A stretch of 64,000 nucleotides of DNA from Sphingomonas adhaesiva (GCF_002374855.1 NZ_NWVC01000005.1:1-64000), one strand, 5' to 3'. Positions 35,393 through 45,048 are shown, counted from the first letter of the stretch. Notes: generated by a model not told the origin, from the letters alone. Program-made: numbers and translations.

Positions 35393-36664
35393 GTGGCGCG
35401 CATCGTCATGAAATTCGGCGGCACCTCGATGGCGGGGAGCGAACGGATTCGCTCGGTCGCCGCGCGGGTGAAACGCGAGGTGGCGGCGGGCAACCAGGTC
35501 GCGGTGGTCGTGTCGGCGATGGCGGGCGAGACCGACCGGCTGGTCGGTTTCTGCCGCGAAGCCTCGCCACTGTACGATCCGCGCGAATATGACGTCGTGG
35601 TCGCCGCGGGCGAACAGGTGACCAGCGGGCTGCTGGCGATCGCGCTGCAGGCGATTGGCGTGCCGGCGCGCTCGTGGCTCGGCTGGCAGCTGCCGATCCA
35701 CACCGACGACGCCCATGCCAAGGCGCGGATCGGGGAGATCGACACCGGGGCGCTCGACGCCAGCCTGGCCGCGGGCGAGGTCGCGGTCATCCCCGGGTTC
35801 CAGGGCGTCACCGACGACGGCCGGATCACCACGCTGGGCCGCGGCGGATCGGATACGTCGGCGGTGGCGATGGCGGCGGCGATGAAGGCCGACCGCTGCG
35901 ACATCTACACCGACGTTGACGGTGTCTACACCACCGATCCGCGCATCGTGCCGCGCGCGCGCAAGCTCGCCAAGGTCACGTATGAAGAGATGCTGGAACT
36001 GGCCAGCGTCGGGGCCAAGGTGCTCCAGACGCGCTCGGTCGGTCTGGCGATGAAGAAGAACGTCCGCGTTCAGGTGCTGTCGTCGTTCACGGGCGAGGAC
36101 GCGCCGATGGCGGACACGCTGCCCGGAACGATGATCGTGGGCGAAGAGGAGATAACCGACGTGGAACGCCAGCTCATCACCGGTATCGCGCACGACAAGA
36201 ACGAGGCGAAGATCACGCTGACCGCGGTGCCCGACAAGCCGGGCGCGGTGGCCAGCGTGTTCGAGCCGCTGGCCGCGGCGAACATCAACGTCGACATGAT
36301 CATCCAGAATATCGCGCACCAGAGCGCGGGTTCGGCCAGCGCGACCGACGTGACCTTCACCGTCCCCGCCGCCGATCTGGCGCGTTCGATCGAGGCGCTG
36401 AACCAGGCGCGCGGCGCGATCGGCTTCGCCGATCTGGTCCACGACACGCGCGTGGCGAAGGTCAGCGTCGTCGGCGTGGGGATGCGCAGCCACGCGGGCG
36501 TCGCCAGCACGATGTTCACCACGCTGGGCGCGCGCGGGATCAACATCCAGGCGATCTCCACCAGCGAGATCAAGGTCAGCGTGCTGATCCACGAGGACGA
36601 AACCGAACTGGCGGTGCGCGTGCTGCACACCGCCTACGGGCTGGACGCGGAAGAGGCGGCGTAA
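35393..36664 (+). CDS. lysC: Aspartate kinase
   Basis: 423 residues from a GTG at 35393, giving MARIVMKFGGTSMAG, the family's usual start; GGACAGG precedes it. Kinase domain 1 to about 245: GRGGSDTSAVAMAAAM and DCIYTDVDGVYTTDP-like sequence. Two ACT domains follow (about 265-420), with KITLTAVPDKPGAVASVF and NIQAISTSEIKVSVLI, for feedback by lysine or threonine. First step of the aspartate pathway (Lys, Thr, Met, diaminopimelate). Divergent from ubiG. Confidence 0.95.
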   Translation: MARIVMKFGGTSMAGSERIRSVAARVKREVAAGNQVAVVVSAMAGETDRLVGFCREASPLYDPREYDVVVAAGEQVTSGLLAIALQAIGVPARSWLGWQLPIHTDDAHAKARIGEIDTGALDASLAAGEVAVIPGFQGVTDDGRITTLGRGGSDTSAVAMAAAMKADRCDIYTDVDGVYTTDPRIVPRARKLAKVTYEEMLELASVGAKVLQTRSVGLAMKKNVRVQVLSSFTGEDAPMADTLPGTMIVGEEEITDVERQLITGIAHDKNEAKITLTAVPDKPGAVASVFEPLAAANINVDMIIQNIAHQSAGSASATDVTFTVPAADLARSIEALNQARGAIGFADLVHDTRVAKVSVVGVGMRSHAGVASTMFTTLGARGINIQAISTSEIKVSVLIHEDETELAVRVLHTAYGLDAEEAA

Positions 36665-36670
36665 CCGAAC

Positions 36671-36750
36671 GGCGTCATCCCGGCGCCGGCTGGGATCTCG
36701 TGCCGCAGACCTACGGCTGACGGGCAAAGGCCCCGGCCTGCGCCGGGGCG
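36671..36750. repeat. REP-like extragenic palindrome with terminator hairpin
   Basis: After lysC comes GTCATCCCGGCGCCGGCTGG then GATCTCGTGCC, the form of a dispersed extragenic repeat I associate with sphingomonads. It ends with a perfect hairpin GCCCCGGC/GCCGGGGC around CTGC at 36730-36749. The hairpin lies between two convergent genes and could terminate both. Copy number in the genome cannot be judged from this window. Confidence 0.55.
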
Positions 36751-36760
36751 ACGGCGATCG

Positions 36761-37780
36761 TTACCCCGCGGGCGCCTCGCTCGCGACCTGCGCATCGGGG
36801 ATGCGCGTCGCCTCCGCCTGGAACCCCAGCGTCGCACGGCCGTGCGCGACGCCCGCGATGTCGGCGACGAGGTAAAGCGGGCGGCGCTTCGCCTCGATAT
36901 ACAGCCGGCCGAGATATTCGCCGATCATCCCCAGCACGAACATCTGGATCGCGCTGAGCACCACGACGACCAGCATCGTCGAGGTCCAGCCCTGCACGCG
37001 CCCGCCGCTGAAATAGCCGAAGGCGATGTAGAACAGCAAAAGCAGCGAACAGCCCGCCAGGATCACCGACAGATGGCTGGCCCAGCGCAGCGGCGCGGTG
37101 GAGAAGCCGGTGACCGCGTCGAGCGCGAGGCGGATCATCTTGGCGAGCGGATAATTGGTCTCCCCCGCGTGCCGCTCCGCACGGTCATAGGGAAACGGCA
37201 CCTGCCGGAAGCCGACCCACGCCACCATCCCGCGGATGAAGCGCGCCTGTTCGGGCAGCGCCAGCAACGCGTCGAGCGCGCGGCGTGTCATCAGACGGAA
37301 ATCGCCGGTGTCGAGCGGGATCGGCGTGTCGGTGACGCGGTCGAGCACGCGGTAGAAGGCCGCGGCGGTCGCCTTCTTGAACCAGGTTTCCCCGGCGCGC
37401 TGGCGGCGGACGGCGTAGACGACGTCGGCGCCGTCGCGCGCCATCACCGCGCGCATCTCGGTCAGCAGTTCGGGCGGGTCCTGCAGATCGGCGTCGATGA
37501 TGAGGATCTGCTGCCCCGAACACAGGTCCAGCCCGGCGGTGAGCGCGAGCTGGTGGCCGTGGTTGCGCGACAGATTGATCGCGACGACGTGGCAGTCGGC
37601 GGTCGCCAGCGCCTGCATCACCGCCCAGCTGTCATCGCGCGAGCCGTCGTTGACGAGCACGATCTCATGATCCGCGCCGACCGCCGCGAAGGCGGCGGCC
37701 GACACGCGGGCATGGAGAAGCGGCAACGTGGCTTCTTCGTTGTAGCAGGGGATGACGACCGAGAGCGCGGGACGGTGCAT
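36761..37780 (-). CDS. GT2-family membrane glycosyltransferase (GtrB/DPM-like)
   Basis: 339 residues. The GT-A domain has LSVVIPCYNEEATLP, EIVLVNDGSRDDSW, the DxD-type IIDADLQDPPEL and AFYRVLDRVTDTPIPLDTGDFRLMTR. Two C-terminal transmembrane segments lie at about 238-260 and 271-295. Such enzymes charge polyprenyl phosphate with glucose, mannose or related sugars for envelope glycan modification. The sugar cannot be told. It is 25 bases downstream of the M48 peptidase gene and probably cotranscribed. Confidence 0.88.
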   Translation of the reverse strand: MHRPALSVVIPCYNEEATLPLLHARVSAAAFAAVGADHEIVLVNDGSRDDSWAVMQALATADCHVVAINLSRNHGHQLALTAGLDLCSGQQILIIDADLQDPPELLTEMRAVMARDGADVVYAVRRQRAGETWFKKATAAAFYRVLDRVTDTPIPLDTGDFRLMTRRALDALLALPEQARFIRGMVAWVGFRQVPFPYDRAERHAGETNYPLAKMIRLALDAVTGFSTAPLRWASHLSVILAGCSLLLLFYIAFGYFSGGRVQGWTSTMLVVVVLSAIQMFVLGMIGEYLGRLYIEAKRRPLYLVADIAGVAHGRATLGFQAEATRIPDAQVASEAPAG

Positions 37781-37805
37781 GGTGGCGCCGCGCTTTAGCG
37801 GCGGA

Positions 37806-39245
37806 TCAGCCCGACGTCACGACCTTTACCAACATTCCGGGACGAAGCGTGGCGTCCGCGTCCAGCCCGTTGAGCGTCAGGAAGCGGTCCCGCTGGAGCG
37901 TGGGATAGGCCATCTGGCGCGCAAAAGTGTCGATCGTGTCGCCGTTCTTCACCGTCAGGATGCGGATCCGCTTGCCCTTGATCGCCGATGCGTCCGCCGA
38001 GGACAGCGTCGCCATGCTGGCCACCAGCGGCTGCAACGCACCCGTCCCGGCGCCCGCCGGAGTCACGATCGTCCAGTAATTGGTCGCATCGGGGAAGCGA
38101 TAGGCGACGATCGTCGCGTCGACCGCGCGCCCGTTCGCGGCGGCGCGCACGGTGGACACGGCGTAGGGAAGGCCGTTGGCGGAGCCGGTGCGCACGTCAT
38201 CGGGCACGGACGTCGCGCCGAGCGCGCGGAAACGCGCCGCGATGAACCCGGGCAGATCGCCCGTCGCGGTGGCGGTGCGCAGCTGCGCCTGACCGCCATT
38301 GCCCGCGACGGTGACCGCCTGCGTCCCGTTCGCGATCGTGTAACCGGCCGGTGCGGTGAAGCGCAGCCGCAGTCCGGGGTGGCGGAAGGTCTGCCCCTCG
38401 ATCACGCCCTCGCGCGGATCGTCGTCGTAGCGCAGGCCATCGAGGCGGCGCAGGAATGCCGTATCCTGCGCGGGCTGCACCTCGGGACGCCCGGTCGCCG
38501 CGGCCAGCTTCGCGGCGCGACGGATGCGGTCGATGCTGTTGGGATGGGTCGACGCCCAGGTCGGCACGGCATTGGCATCGCGCCCCGCCACCCGTGCCTG
38601 CAGCGTGGTGGCGGCGTTGAGCTGCGCCAGCATGTCGGCGGCGGCATAGGGATCGTAGCCCGCGGCGGTGATATATCTGACCCCCAGCGAATCGGCGGCA
38701 TATTCCTGATCGCGGCCGTATTTCAGCGTGTACAGCCCCGCCGCCTGCTGCGCGCCCGCGCCGACCAGCTGGCCGACCGCGCCATTGCCCGCCACCGCGC
38801 CGACGATCCCGGCGAGAACGCCCGCGATCGTCCCGGTCTTCTGCCGGCCGGCGGAATGGCGCGCGGCGACGTGCCCGACCTCATGCCCCATCACCGAGGC
38901 CAGTTCCGCTTCCGAGTTCATCAGCGCGAGCAGCTGGCGCGTGACGTAGATATAGCCGCCGGGAATCGCGAAGGCGTTTTCGACGGGCGAGTTGAGCAAG
39001 GCGACGGTGAAATCGCCCTGCGCGTTCGACAGCCCGGACTGGACCGCCACGCGCTTGCCGACCTGTTCGACATAGGCGGCCTGCGGCCCGTCGTAGCGCC
39101 CGCCGAATTCGGCCAGCAGCTGCGGATTGGCCTGCGCGCCCTGCGCCTTGTCCGAAGCGGAGATGCTGCGCACCGCGTTCGATTGCGCGAGGGCGGGCGC
39201 CGCCGACGAGGCGAGCGCGGCGGCGATGGTGATGTGGCGCAACAT
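37806..39245 (-). CDS. M48-family periplasmic metalloprotease with LysM-like tail
   Basis: 479 residues. Signal peptide MLRHITIAAALASSAAPALA; zinc motif MGHEVGHVAARH (HEVGH 121-125) with the third ligand in DQEYAADSLG near 181. It then has a beta-rich region of unknown role. A LysM-like module ends the protein (KNGDTIDTFARQMAYP then RDRFLTLNGLDADATLRPGM), suggesting peptidoglycan contact. BepA/LoiP-type proteases degrade misfolded outer-membrane proteins. Divergent from the first TonB receptor (189 bases between starts). Confidence 0.9.
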   Translation of the reverse strand: MLRHITIAAALASSAAPALAQSNAVRSISASDKAQGAQANPQLLAEFGGRYDGPQAAYVEQVGKRVAVQSGLSNAQGDFTVALLNSPVENAFAIPGGYIYVTRQLLALMNSEAELASVMGHEVGHVAARHSAGRQKTGTIAGVLAGIVGAVAGNGAVGQLVGAGAQQAAGLYTLKYGRDQEYAADSLGVRYITAAGYDPYAAADMLAQLNAATTLQARVAGRDANAVPTWASTHPNSIDRIRRAAKLAAATGRPEVQPAQDTAFLRRLDGLRYDDDPREGVIEGQTFRHPGLRLRFTAPAGYTIANGTQAVTVAGNGGQAQLRTATATGDLPGFIAARFRALGATSVPDDVRTGSANGLPYAVSTVRAAANGRAVDATIVAYRFPDATNYWTIVTPAGAGTGALQPLVASMATLSSADASAIKGKRIRILTVKNGDTIDTFARQMAYPTLQRDRFLTLNGLDADATLRPGMLVKVVTSG

Positions 39246-39434
39246 GGATCAGTGTCCTCCCGTTTCCCCACACAATGCCCGATCCGGCACGGGGTTTCCG
39301 CGCGACCGTTCGTTACCGGCGCGGCACGATCGGCGAAACTTTTTTGATGGTCGGGCGTGAGGACGTGCCACAAGCGTGCGTCATTCCCGATGAAGCCGCC
39401 CGCGAACGAGGCGGCCCATCCAGGGATCCATGCC

Positions 39435-42400
39435 ATGCACCAGCGACCTGATCGCCGCTCTCTCCTTGCCCTCGGCACCTGCACGCTCGCGCTGATCGCC
39501 GCGCAGGCGCACGCGCAGACGGCCGTGCCCGAAAGCCCGCCGCCGTCGGTCGAGGAAGCGCGCGAGAGCGAGGCGCCCGCCGCGGGCGAGGAGATCGTCA
39601 TCACCGGATCGCGCATCGCGCGCCCCGATTACGTCGCCAATTCCCCGATCGTGTCGCTGTCGCAGGACACGCTGGAAAATACCGGGCGGGTCACCGTCGA
39701 AAGCGCGCTGACCCAGCTGCCGCAGTTCAGCGGCGCGTTCGGCGCGGGCAACGGCGGCAGCACGTCGACCGGGCTGAACGGCGGGCAGGCCTATGCCAGC
39801 CTGCGCGGGCTGGGGTCGAAGCGGACGCTGCTGCTGCTCGACGGGCGGCGCATCCAGCCGTCGAACCCCGACGGGTCGGTCGACCTCAACATCCTGCCCG
39901 AGGCGCTGATCGAGAATATCGAGGTCATCACCGGCGGCGCGTCGACCACCTATGGGTCGGACGCGACCGCGGGCGTCGTCAATTTCCGGCTGAAGCGCAA
40001 TTTCAAGGGGCTGGAGTTGAACGGCCAGACCGGCGTCAGCGATTACGGCGACGGCAATTCCTATCGCCTGACCGCGACGATGGGGTCGAAGTTCGCCGAC
40101 GATCGCGGATCGGCGGTGCTGTCGATCGACTATACCAACCGCGAACGCGCGTTGCAGCAGGGGCGCGATTACTACGTGTTCCGCCAGTCGACGCCGGGGC
40201 TGGCGACGATCCCGCAGGGCACCGTGCTGTTCGGCAGCAACACGCCGACGCTGGCGTCGGTCAATGCAGTGTTCCAGGGCCAGTACGGCACGCCCGCGCT
40301 GACCGGCAATGCGGCGGGCCGCTACACCGGGCAGATCGGCTTCAACACCGACCAGACGCTGTTTTCGACGTCGGGCGTCCCCGTCTACAACTTCCGCGAT
40401 CCGCAGACCGACGAGGCGTATATCGTCAATTCGGGGACCAATTCGCAGCAGGTCAATTTCGGTTACAACGGCGCGTCGCTGCAATCCGACCTCGACCGGT
40501 GGAGCGTGTTCGGCAAGGTCGATTACGACGTGTCGGACGATGTGAAGGCGTTCGTCCAGGCGACCTACACCACCTATACCTCGCTGGGGGTCGCCAACCC
40601 GACGCTGGCGTCGAACGTCTACGGCCTGACCGTGCCGACGACCAATCCGTTCATCCCGGCGGCGTTCAGGACGATCCTGTCGACGCGCGCCAACCCCAAT
40701 GCCCCCTTCACCTTCTACAAGGCGCTGAACATCCTGGGGCCGCGGTATCAGCAATACGATTATGACGTGTGGCAGGTGACGGCCGGGCTGTCGGGCAAGC
40801 TGGGCATCCGCGACTGGACCTGGGACCTGTACGCATCGACCAGCCAGGCCAAGTTCCGCAACGAACAGCGCGGCGGCGCCAGCGCCAGTGCGACCGCGCA
40901 GCTGCTCAATTCGCCGACCGGCGGCACCGAGCTATGCGCGGGCGGGTTCAATCCGTTCGGCAACCTGACCCCGTCGCAGGCGTGCATCGACTATATCAGC
41001 CGCCGCACGCTCAACACCAACGACCTGAAGCAGCGCACCGTCGAGGGGACGATCCAGGGCGGGCTGTTCACCTTGCCCGCCGGCGAGGTGCGCTTCGCGG
41101 TCGGCGGCGACTATCGCTACAATTCCTATGGCTTCCAGCCCGACAGCCAGCTGTCGCTGCCCAACGGCACCAGCGACGTCCTGGGCTATTCGGTGCTGCG
41201 CGCGGCGGGCGGATCGGTCAGCACGGGCGAAGCGTTCGGCGAATTGCTGGTGCCGTTGCTGCACGATATCCCGCTGATCCAGCAGCTCGATCTGGACCTG
41301 GGCTATCGTTATTCGAACTACGATTCGGTCGGCGGCGTCCATGCGTACAAGGCCGACGTGACGTGGCGCGTGTTCGAACCGCTGCGGCTGCGCGGCGGGT
41401 ACAATCGCTCGATCCGCGCGCCGAGCGTGGGCGAGCTGTTCGCGCCGGTATCGACCGGGTCGGTGGCGATCGGCACCGCCAGCAGCACGACGACCAACGG
41501 CGATCCGTGCGACACGCGCTCGTCGTACCGCCGCGGCGCCAATGCCACGCAGGTGCGCAACCTGTGCCTGGCGCAGGGCATCCCGACGTCGATCATCGAC
41601 AGCTACCAGCTGGGCACGGCGCAGGTCTTCGCGCTGACCGGCGGCAACCCGCAATTGAAGGAGGAAACCGCCGACACCTTCTCCGCCGGCGGCGTGCTGC
41701 AATCGCCGTTCGCGGGGGTGTTCAAGAACCTGTCGCTGTCGGTCGATTTCTACTCGATCAAGATCAAGGATGCGGTGGGGCCGCTGTCGATCGCGCAGGC
41801 GTTCCAGTTCTGCTTCAATTCGGGCGGCAACAACCCGAATTACGCGGCGAACAACTATTATTGCTCGCTCATCACCCGCAACACCGACACCGGCGTGCCG
41901 GTCAACCCGCTCCAGCCGCTGCTGAACCTGGGCACGTACGAGGTGCGGGGCGTGGACATCCAGTTCGACTGGCGCTTCCCGATCGGCGCCAATGCGGGGA
42001 CGTTCGCGATCAATTCGGCGGTCAGCTACCTCGACCGGTTCCGGATCCAGGCGCTGCCCGGCGCGCCCAATTACGATTACGCCGGGTCGATCGGCGTGGG
42101 CGTGGAGACCACCGCGGGCACCGCGCATCCGCGGTGGAAGGCGATCACGTCGGCCACCTATACGCTGGGTCAGGCCAGCCTGGGGCTGCGCTGGCGCTAT
42201 ATCGACAGCATGATCAATTCGGCCAAGGTGGTGTCGCCCGCCAGCACGACGCGCGGGGTACGGGCGTATAACGTCTTCGACCTGAACGCGCGGTTCGACG
42301 TCGACGACAATACACAGTTCCGCATGGGCGCGACCAACCTGTTCAATCGCGCGCCGCCGCAGGTGGGCGACCAGGAAGGCAATTACGACCCGCAGAATTA

Positions 42401-42449
42401 CGACGTGATCGGCCGCTATTTCTTCATCGGCGCAACAAAGAAGTTCTGA
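39435..42449 (+). CDS. TonB-dependent outer-membrane receptor
   Basis: 1004 residues from the ATG at 39435. Signal peptide RSLLALGTCTLALIAAQAHAQ; plug domain with EEIVITGSRIARPDY (TonB-box region), LPQFSGAFGAGNGG and IEVITGGASTTYGSDATAGV; a beta-barrel ending GRYFFIGATKKF with the usual terminal Phe. Three pairs of cysteines lie in external-loop-like regions. This is the large sphingomonad/Xanthomonas-type receptor subclass, often for oligosaccharides, peptides or aromatics. The exported amidohydrolase gene begins 29 bases downstream, so the ligand may be an amide or N-acyl compound. Confidence 0.92.
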   Translation: MHQRPDRRSLLALGTCTLALIAAQAHAQTAVPESPPPSVEEARESEAPAAGEEIVITGSRIARPDYVANSPIVSLSQDTLENTGRVTVESALTQLPQFSGAFGAGNGGSTSTGLNGGQAYASLRGLGSKRTLLLLDGRRIQPSNPDGSVDLNILPEALIENIEVITGGASTTYGSDATAGVVNFRLKRNFKGLELNGQTGVSDYGDGNSYRLTATMGSKFADDRGSAVLSIDYTNRERALQQGRDYYVFRQSTPGLATIPQGTVLFGSNTPTLASVNAVFQGQYGTPALTGNAAGRYTGQIGFNTDQTLFSTSGVPVYNFRDPQTDEAYIVNSGTNSQQVNFGYNGASLQSDLDRWSVFGKVDYDVSDDVKAFVQATYTTYTSLGVANPTLASNVYGLTVPTTNPFIPAAFRTILSTRANPNAPFTFYKALNILGPRYQQYDYDVWQVTAGLSGKLGIRDWTWDLYASTSQAKFRNEQRGGASASATAQLLNSPTGGTELCAGGFNPFGNLTPSQACIDYISRRTLNTNDLKQRTVEGTIQGGLFTLPAGEVRFAVGGDYRYNSYGFQPDSQLSLPNGTSDVLGYSVLRAAGGSVSTGEAFGELLVPLLHDIPLIQQLDLDLGYRYSNYDSVGGVHAYKADVTWRVFEPLRLRGGYNRSIRAPSVGELFAPVSTGSVAIGTASSTTTNGDPCDTRSSYRRGANATQVRNLCLAQGIPTSIIDSYQLGTAQVFALTGGNPQLKEETADTFSAGGVLQSPFAGVFKNLSLSVDFYSIKIKDAVGPLSIAQAFQFCFNSGGNNPNYAANNYYCSLITRNTDTGVPVNPLQPLLNLGTYEVRGVDIQFDWRFPIGANAGTFAINSAVSYLDRFRIQALPGAPNYDYAGSIGVGVETTAGTAHPRWKAITSATYTLGQASLGLRWRYIDSMINSAKVVSPASTTRGVRAYNVFDLNARFDVDDNTQFRMGATNLFNRAPPQVGDQEGNYDPQNYDVIGRYFFIGATKKF

Positions 42450-42478
42450 TCGTGATACGACCGGTCAAGGGAGGATCG

Positions 42479-43957
42479 ATGATGACCAAGATGATGACCG
42501 CCGCCGCTGCGCTGGCCGCCGGCATGCTGCTGGCGGCGGCCCCCGCCACCGCGCAGCTGGCGCCCGCCGACAGCAGCCAGATCCTGGCCAATGCCGCCGC
42601 GGGCGAGAAGGCGATGGCGGACGCGGCGCTGCAGATCTGGAAGTTCGCGGAAGTGGGCTATCAGGAAACGCAAAGCTCCGCCTTGTTGCAGGCGCGGCTG
42701 AAGGCGGCGGGCTTCGCCGTGACGCCGGGCGTCGCGGGGGAGCCGACCGCGTTCGTCGCCAGCTTCAGGAACGGGGCGGGGCCGGTGATCGGCGTGCTGG
42801 CCGAATTCGACGCGTTGCCCGGCCTGTCGCAGGCCGCGGCGCCGACGCGCCAGCCGCTGGGCGGGCCGGCGGGGCATGGCTGCGGCCACAATCTGTTCGG
42901 CGCGGCCAGCAGCTATGCCGCGATCGCGGTGAAGGAGTGGATGGTCAAGAACAACGTCAAGGGCGAGATCCGCGTCTATGGCACCCCGGCCGAGGAAGGC
43001 GGATCGGGCAAGGTGTACATGGTGCGCGAGGGGCTGTTCCGCGACGTCGACACCGTGCTCCACTGGCACCCCGGCAATGCCAACAGCGCGGCGCAGGGGC
43101 CGAGCATGGCCAACATCTCCGGCAAGTTCCGCTTCCACGGCATCTCCGCGCACGCCGCGGGCAACCCCGACAAGGGGCGCTCGGCGCTCGACGGGGTGGA
43201 GGCGATGGACGCGATGGTCAACATGATGCGCGAGCATATCCCCGACCGCACGCGCATCCATTACGTCATCACTAACGGCGGCAAGGCGCCCAACGTCGTC
43301 CCCGACGAAGCGGAGGTCTATTATTACGTCCGCCACACCGACCCCAAGGTCGTGCAGGCGGTGTGGGAATGGGTGAAGCAGGCCGCCAGCGGCGCGGCGA
43401 TGGGCACGCAGACCAAGGTCGACGTGGAGGTGACCGGCGGCGTCTATTCGCTGCTGCCCAATGCGGCGCTGATGAAGGTCATGGACCGGTCGCTGCGCGG
43501 CGCGGGGACGATCACCTGGACGCCCGAGGAACTGGCGTTCGGGCAGAAGATCCAGCAGACGTTCGCGAACGGCGGGGCCGGCGCGCCCGCGCTGGCCAGC
43601 GTGGGCGAGGTGCAGCCCGCGGTGCTGGTCGACGATGCGATGGGCGGATCGACCGACGTCGCCGACGTCAGCTGGGTGGTGCCGACGGTGGGGCTGTCGA
43701 CTGCCACCTTCGTCCCCGGATCGGCCGGGCACAGCTGGCAGAACGTCGCCGCGGCGGGCAGCAGCATCGGCATCAAGGGCGCCGCGCTGGCGACCAAGAC
43801 GCTGGCGCTGGCTGCGGCCGACCTGTTCCGGTCGCCCGACGCGATCGCCGCGGCCAAGCAGGAATTCGCCGCCAAGCGCGGGGCGAGCTTCCAGTACAAG
43901 GCGCTGCTGGGCGATCGCCAGCCGCCGCTCGACTATCGCAAGACCGCCGGCGAGTGA
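42479..43957 (+). CDS. Exported M20-family amidohydrolase (AbgB/IAA-hydrolase-like)
   Basis: 492 residues from the ATG at 42479, six bases after GGGAGG. The signal peptide ends near APATAQ. Metal-site motifs of peptidase family M20D: VLAEFDALPG, GPAGHGCGHNLFGAASS, GTPAEEGGSGKVYM and LHWHPGN, with the GISAHAAGNPDKGRSALDGVEAM dimerisation domain. Relatives split p-aminobenzoyl-glutamate, N-acyl amino acids or indole-acetyl amino acids. Its signal peptide puts it in the periplasm, and the 29-base spacing behind a TonB receptor implies it processes the imported ligand. Confidence 0.88.
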   Translation: MMTKMMTAAAALAAGMLLAAAPATAQLAPADSSQILANAAAGEKAMADAALQIWKFAEVGYQETQSSALLQARLKAAGFAVTPGVAGEPTAFVASFRNGAGPVIGVLAEFDALPGLSQAAAPTRQPLGGPAGHGCGHNLFGAASSYAAIAVKEWMVKNNVKGEIRVYGTPAEEGGSGKVYMVREGLFRDVDTVLHWHPGNANSAAQGPSMANISGKFRFHGISAHAAGNPDKGRSALDGVEAMDAMVNMMREHIPDRTRIHYVITNGGKAPNVVPDEAEVYYYVRHTDPKVVQAVWEWVKQAASGAAMGTQTKVDVEVTGGVYSLLPNAALMKVMDRSLRGAGTITWTPEELAFGQKIQQTFANGGAGAPALASVGEVQPAVLVDDAMGGSTDVADVSWVVPTVGLSTATFVPGSAGHSWQNVAAAGSSIGIKGAALATKTLALAAADLFRSPDAIAAAKQEFAAKRGASFQYKALLGDRQPPLDYRKTAGE

Positions 43958-43965
43958 GACGGGTG

Positions 43966-43991
43966 GCGCCCCCGGCCCGGGCCGGGGGCGC
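43966..43991. terminator. Perfect 26-base GC palindrome between convergent genes
   Basis: GCGCCCCCGGCCC followed by its exact complement forms an uninterrupted dyad. It lies 8 bases after the amidohydrolase stop and touches the stop codon of the next gene on the other strand. Probably a bidirectional terminator. Confidence 0.65.
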
Positions 43992-44185
43992 TACGCCTTG
44001 AACGCCAGCCCGGCGAGCACCGCCAGCGCGATCAGCGCGGCCATCTGCACCGTCGTCCAGTCGATCCAGCCGACCGCGTCGAGGTCGCGCCGCCGGCCGC
44101 GCCGCGCCTGCCGCCACGCGGCGAACAGCGCCAGCAGCGCGCAGCCGGCCGCCAGCCCCGCCAGCAGGGCTTGTGCATCGCTCAT
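43991..44185 (-). CDS. Small two-segment membrane protein, unknown
   Basis: 64 residues: an N-terminal membrane segment (ALLAGLAAGCALLALFAAW), a strongly basic loop (RQARRGRRRDLD) and a second segment (VQMAALIALAVLAGLAFKA), so both ends probably face the periplasm. It lies opposite the operon strand between the amidohydrolase and the methyltransferase, whose start is 41 bases away in the divergent direction. No function can be proposed. Confidence 0.55.
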   Translation of the reverse strand: MSDAQALLAGLAAGCALLALFAAWRQARRGRRRDLDAVGWIDWTTVQMAALIALAVLAGLAFKA

Positions 44186-44226
44186 CGCTGCGCCAGCCTC
44201 CCGCGCATCATCACCGGGAGAATGAG

Positions 44227-45030
44227 ATGCCGTACCGCCGTTCGTCCGTGCCGATCGCCGTCATCGCGATCGCCGGCTCCGCCGCCATGCTCCACGCCGC
44301 GCCAGAACCGCGCGTCGATCCTGCGGTGGCGCGCGCCGTCGCCGCCCCCGAACGCAGCGCCGCGGACCGCGCCCGCGACGCCGCCCGCCACCCCGCTCAG
44401 ACGCTTGCCTTCTTCGGCGTGACGCCCGCGGCGAAGGTGGTGGAATTCTCCCCCGGCGGCGGCTGGTACACGCAGATCCTGGCGCGCATCCCGGCCGGCG
44501 GCGGCAGCTATACCGCGCTGACCACCCCCGGGAAGGGCGCGGACGCGGCGCGCGCGATGCTCGCGGCCAAGGGGCTGAAGGGCAATGTCGCCACGATCGA
44601 CCCGGCGACCGGCGCCACCGACGTGCCCGCGGGCAGCCAGGACGTGGTGCTGACGTTCCGCAACGTCCACAATCTGACCATGGCGGGCGGCGACGTGCCC
44701 GCCAATGCGTTCAAGGCGTGGTTCGCGATGCTGCGCCCCGGCGGCACGCTGGGCGTGGTCGACCACCGCCTGCCGGAGGACGCGGACGCCGCGCGCGAGC
44801 GCGACAGCGGCTATGTCAAGCGGTCCAGCGTGATCCGGCTGGCCGAGGCGGCGGGATTCCGGCTGGCGGGCGAAAGCGCGGTCAATGCCAATCCGAAGGA
44901 TACGCACGATCATCCCCAGGGCGTGTGGACGTTGCCGCCGACCTTCGCGCTGAAGGACGTCGACCGCGCCAAATATGCCGCGATCGGCGAAAGCGACCGC
45001 ATGACGCTGAAGTTCGTCAAGCCGCGCTGA
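44227..45030 (+). CDS. Exported class I SAM-dependent methyltransferase-like protein
   Basis: 267 residues from the ATG at 44227, preceded by GGGAG. An N-terminal signal-like segment (VPIAVIAIAGSAAMLHA) precedes a methyltransferase fold: VVEFSPGGGWYTQILARIPA (motif I), VLTFRNVHNLTM and FAMLRPGGTLGVVDHR. This is the COG4798-type 'predicted methyltransferase' family, many of which carry export signals despite SAM being cytoplasmic. Whether they are active as methyltransferases is unclear to me. Confidence 0.78.
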   Translation: MPYRRSSVPIAVIAIAGSAAMLHAAPEPRVDPAVARAVAAPERSAADRARDAARHPAQTLAFFGVTPAAKVVEFSPGGGWYTQILARIPAGGGSYTALTTPGKGADAARAMLAAKGLKGNVATIDPATGATDVPAGSQDVVLTFRNVHNLTMAGGDVPANAFKAWFAMLRPGGTLGVVDHRLPEDADAARERDSGYVKRSSVIRLAEAAGFRLAGESAVNANPKDTHDHPQGVWTLPPTFALKDVDRAKYAAIGESDRMTLKFVKPR

Positions 45031-45048
45031 CCCGCGCGCGCGGGCGGC

